Below, in pieces: positions 45,121 through 47,240 of a DNA stretch of 47,240 nucleotides (position 1 is the first letter of the stretch; the number at the start of each line of letters is the position of its first letter). Position numbers and translations under genes: made by a program. Where the stretch lies: positions 1 through 47,240 of IMG/VR virus record IMGVR_UViG_3300000367_000002. One strand, given 5' to 3'. The notes below the pieces were generated by a model. It was not told where the DNA came from, searched no databases, and saw only the letters and a program-made list of their open reading frames with translations. The DNA comes from a virus.

Positions 45121-45881
45121 TGAGAAGTATTGCGGCGGTGACCGGGGGATCGAACGGCCTGGGAAGGGCAATTTTGGCCAGGCTGTTGGGGAATTATGAC
45201 TTTGTGGTGAACTTCGATTTGAATGCCCCCGAGCAGCTGTTTGAGGGTGAGCTTTGGATTTCCTCGGATGTGGGCAGCCATTCGGATTGCCGGCTGGCCG
45301 TTGAAGAGGCTGTTGAGAAGTTGGAGAGAGAAATTGTTGATGATGAGTTTCAGTTTGAGGTGCTGGTGAATAACGCTGGGGTCAATGATATCAACTTCTT
45401 TGAGGATATTGAGCCATTCCTTTGGGACAATGTGATGGGCGTGAACGCAATGGGGATTTTCAATATGTCCCAGGCGTTGTTCCTCCTCCTCAAGGACAGC
45501 CAGGGCACGATCCTCAACATCACCAGTAATGCGGCTTGGGTGCCGATGACCTCTTCGCTGGTCTATAATGCGAGCAAAGCGGCAGCCCATATGATGACGA
45601 TTCAAATGGCCCACGAGTTTCACCGTCGCTCCATCCCGATCACAGTTTTCGGGATCGCTCCGGGAAAGATTGAGGGCACCCCAATGAGCCGCTATATTGA
45701 GGGGAGGGTGGTGGAAACGAGGGGCTGGACCCCGGAGTTTGCGAAGGAATACCAATTGAACAGCCTCAAGTCAGGGAATGAGACGAGTCCAGAACAGCTG
45801 GCCAATTTCATTGGATTTCTCCTCTCTGGACCTGAGCATCACCGGCAACTGGCCGGCTGCATTCTTCCCTACGGGGCCTGA
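45117..45881 (+). CDS. Short-chain dehydrogenase/reductase (SDR)
   Basis: A 254-residue classical SDR. It has AAVTGGSNGLGRAIL (TGxxxGxG cofactor site), VLVNNAGVND (NNAG), a Ser in ILNITSNAAW, and YNASKAAAH (catalytic Y-x3-K), then FGIAPGKIEGTPM (substrate loop). The acidic residue after strand 2 (NFDLNAP) suggests NAD(H). The length matches the family. Substrate unknown. It overlaps the HAD gene by 4 bases and could oxidise or reduce an intermediate made by its neighbours. SDRs are uncommon in phages. Confidence 0.9.
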   Translation: MMRSIAAVTGGSNGLGRAILARLLGNYDFVVNFDLNAPEQLFEGELWISSDVGSHSDCRLAVEEAVEKLEREIVDDEFQFEVLVNNAGVNDINFFEDIEPFLWDNVMGVNAMGIFNMSQALFLLLKDSQGTILNITSNAAWVPMTSSLVYNASKAAAHMMTIQMAHEFHRRSIPITVFGIAPGKIEGTPMSRYIEGRVVETRGWTPEFAKEYQLNSLKSGNETSPEQLANFIGFLLSGPEHHRQLAGCILPYGA

Positions 45882-45928
45882 GTAAGGACCCAGGGGCACA
45901 CCCAATCACAGCGGAGACACGAAGCTAG

Positions 45929-46741
45929 ATGGACAGAAATTCCAGAATTGTGACCGGAGCCCATGGACAGGAAGCTTTTGAGGGCCTTTTGGAGGAAATG
46001 GCCAATACGCGAGCTGAGAAGGTTCTTCAGTATGGCGCGGACCTTCAGCTGATCGACAACTGGCCGGAAGCGAGCCTGATGGGGTATGCGAACATTGGGC
46101 GAAAGTGGAGACGGCTGAAGAGGCTGATGTGGGGCGTGGTGTTTGAGGAAAAGCGCGAGCTGAACTTGGAGGAGAAGAAGGGCTTGAGGGAAGCGCTTCT
46201 GGACATGGCGAGTTATTGCCTGTATGCTGTGCAGATGATGGACAAGCTGAGCCCTGTCCCAGCCACCAAGCCGGGGGCAAGATTCCCAGTGGATCAGGTC
46301 GCTATCTATGCCCCCCATCCCGAGAAGCTTATCAGCCTTCTGCGGGACCTCGGTTGTGATGAGTGGTTTCATGACCGGGTCAGTGCCCATGGGGAAGTTT
46401 TCGAGAGGAAATCTGGGAATGTGGCTGACCTTGCTTTCAACTACCAGCTGATCCCTGGGGTGGAGTTTGAGGTTCTGAGCTACCGGGAGGGGGGAAATTG
46501 GATTGAAGCGATTGGGGCTGAACGCACCAATGGGCTTTCCCATCTCGGAGTGCACGTGGAGGACCTTGATGGAGCGGTTCGGTTCATGGAGGCACAGGGC
46601 TACAAGATCGCCCAACAGGTCACCACCCAGAGCCATACCAATCCGCATATCGCCAACAGCAGAAGGTATGAATATGTCATTTTCGATTCCCGAGATCAAA
46701 TCGGGTTCGATCTCAAGCTCATCAAACGTTTGCCCCTATGA
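45929..46741 (+). CDS. DUF1599 (nucleotide-modification-associated)-like domain fused to a VOC/glyoxalase domain
   Basis: A 270-residue two-domain protein. Residues about 15-105 are helical with EGLLEEMANTRAEKVLQYG, then IGRKWRRLKRL and LLDMASYCLYAV. This pattern is that of DUF1599, also called nucleotide modification associated domain 1, which is found in phages and related to MazG-like helical folds. Residues about 118-268 are a vicinal-oxygen-chelate/glyoxalase-like domain: VDQVAIYAPHPEKLISLLRD, then LSHLGVHVEDLDGAVRFMEA (H205) and YVIFDSRDQIGFDLKLI. VOC domains bind metal and catalyse isomerisation, lyase or dioxygenase reactions. The fusion suggests both act on the same nucleotide. The ribosome site is weak (GCGGAG 11 bases upstream). 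Domain names are from pattern recognition. Confidence 0.7.
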   Translation: MDRNSRIVTGAHGQEAFEGLLEEMANTRAEKVLQYGADLQLIDNWPEASLMGYANIGRKWRRLKRLMWGVVFEEKRELNLEEKKGLREALLDMASYCLYAVQMMDKLSPVPATKPGARFPVDQVAIYAPHPEKLISLLRDLGCDEWFHDRVSAHGEVFERKSGNVADLAFNYQLIPGVEFEVLSYREGGNWIEAIGAERTNGLSHLGVHVEDLDGAVRFMEAQGYKIAQQVTTQSHTNPHIANSRRYEYVIFDSRDQIGFDLKLIKRLPL

Positions 46742-47240
46742 TAGTGTTCGACCTGGAAACGACAGGCCTATTGAAACCGGATGTGGTGCCCCTGGCTCAG
46801 CAGCCTCGGATCATTGAGATTTGTGTGGTGAAGCTGGACGATGAGACACTGGAGTTTGTGGACAGTGACGAGTTTCTGATAAATCCAGGGATCAAGCTGG
46901 ATCCAAAGATTGTCGAGATCACTGGGATAACGGACAAGATGCTGGAAAAGGAGCCGCCTTTTGTCGCTCGCTACCGCACATTGGCCAACTTCTTCCTCGG
47001 GGAAAAGAAGCTGCTGGCCCACAATTGCCCCTTCGATGCTGGTGTGCTGTCGTGTGACCTGAGGAGGATTGAAAAACAATTCCACTTCCCTTGGCCACCG
47101 GATAGGCTTTGCTCGGTTGAGCTGACCCAGCACATCACTGGGAAGTATATGAAGCTGGACGCGCTGTACAAGCATGCCTTCGGGAAGGCTCCTTCCCCCA
47201 CTCGCCATAGGGCTGGTGGGGATGTTGAAATTCTTGTGGA
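46738..47240 (+). CDS. DEDDh 3'-5' exonuclease (DnaQ-like), 3' truncated
   Basis: Begins with ATG 46738, overlapping the previous stop (ATGA), and remains open to the end of the window (167 codons visible). The three exonuclease motifs are present: MIVFDLETTGL (D5, E7; ExoI), LLAHNCPFDAGVL (H-N-x2-F-D; ExoII), and RHRAGGDVEILV (H-x4-D; ExoIIIε). It may be the separate proofreading subunit for a phage polymerase encoded downstream, or a nuclease in recombination. The first base after the window will show whether more domains follow. Confidence 0.9.
   Translation, partial: MIVFDLETTGLLKPDVVPLAQQPRIIEICVVKLDDETLEFVDSDEFLINPGIKLDPKIVEITGITDKMLEKEPPFVARYRTLANFFLGEKKLLAHNCPFDAGVLSCDLRRIEKQFHFPWPPDRLCSVELTQHITGKYMKLDALYKHAFGKAPSPTRHRAGGDVEILV

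Noticed and set aside
45882-45928. Promoter or terminator in the gap before the DUF1599-VOC gene
   Set aside because: The 47-base gap has no paired -35/-10 boxes and no convincing stem.
1-47240. tRNA genes, integrase, repressor, transposase
   Set aside because: I saw no cloverleaf-like sequence with a T-arm consensus and no protein with integrase, CI-like or transposase motifs, though weak tRNAs could be missed by eye.

Overview
The window is one continuous piece of a tailed double-stranded DNA phage genome with siphovirus-type morphology. Every credible gene lies on the + strand, with most neighbours overlapping by 1-8 bases (ATGA, GTGA) or separated by a few bases. Both ends are cut inside genes: the large terminase on the left and a DEDDh exonuclease on the right. 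An HK97-type head, an 833-residue tape measure, a tail-chaperone frameshift and a tail-tip hub protein fit a long non-contractile tail. The host is most likely a Gram-negative (proteobacterial) bacterium. This rests on sigma70-like promoters, a DnaA box of the Escherichia coli consensus, a small lipoprotein with a lipobox, and the overall gene style; it is an inference. No integrase, repressor, tRNA or CRISPR array is visible, so lytic growth is the simpler reading of this part.

Layout. 1-6.4 kb: DNA packaging (terminase, a small zincin-like protein, portal) and a 972-residue head-morphogenesis protein carrying a zinc-protease motif and an ADP-ribosyltransferase-like C-terminus. 6.4-11.6 kb: scaffold, decoration-like protein, major capsid protein, head-tail connectors, tail tube. 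11.6-25.3 kb: tail chaperones with a -1 frameshift, tape measure, tail tip, a lipoprotein and a block of fibre-like proteins. That fibre block (about 19.93-23.8 kb) is clearly richer in G+C than its surroundings. 25.3-29.46 kb: lysis and host-attack cassette (single-span membrane protein, membrane-anchored M15 peptidase, SNase-like nuclease, subtilisin-like protease, amidase). 29.46-29.90 kb: the only long non-coding stretch, with repeated CCYAATAGG-type elements, a perfect DnaA box and palindromes; it is a candidate origin or control region. 29.9-40.4 kb: replication and recombination (SNF2 helicase, SSB-like protein, archaeo-eukaryotic primase, Dda/RecD-like helicase, RecB-like nuclease, UvrD-like helicase) with a second G+C-rich islet of tiny genes at 36.9-37.7 kb. 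40.6-47.24 kb: a lysine/alanine-rich protein, a terminator, then a metabolic cluster (FAD oxidoreductase, TIM-barrel glycosidase-like protein, divergent ThyX, HAD phosphatase, SDR, DUF1599-VOC fusion, exonuclease).

Most interesting points. (1) The metabolic cluster combines a ThyX with altered signature residues and a DUF1599 (nucleotide-modification-associated)-VOC fusion with two redox enzymes and a phosphatase. It may be an undescribed nucleotide or DNA-base modification pathway. (2) The 972-residue head protein looks like a polyvalent protein that could bring protease and ADP-ribosyltransferase activities into the cell with the DNA. (3) The lysis region contains an intracellular-type subtilisin and a nuclease between two different peptidoglycan hydrolases, one of them fused to membrane segments. 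All assignments come from reading motifs by eye; no database search was possible.
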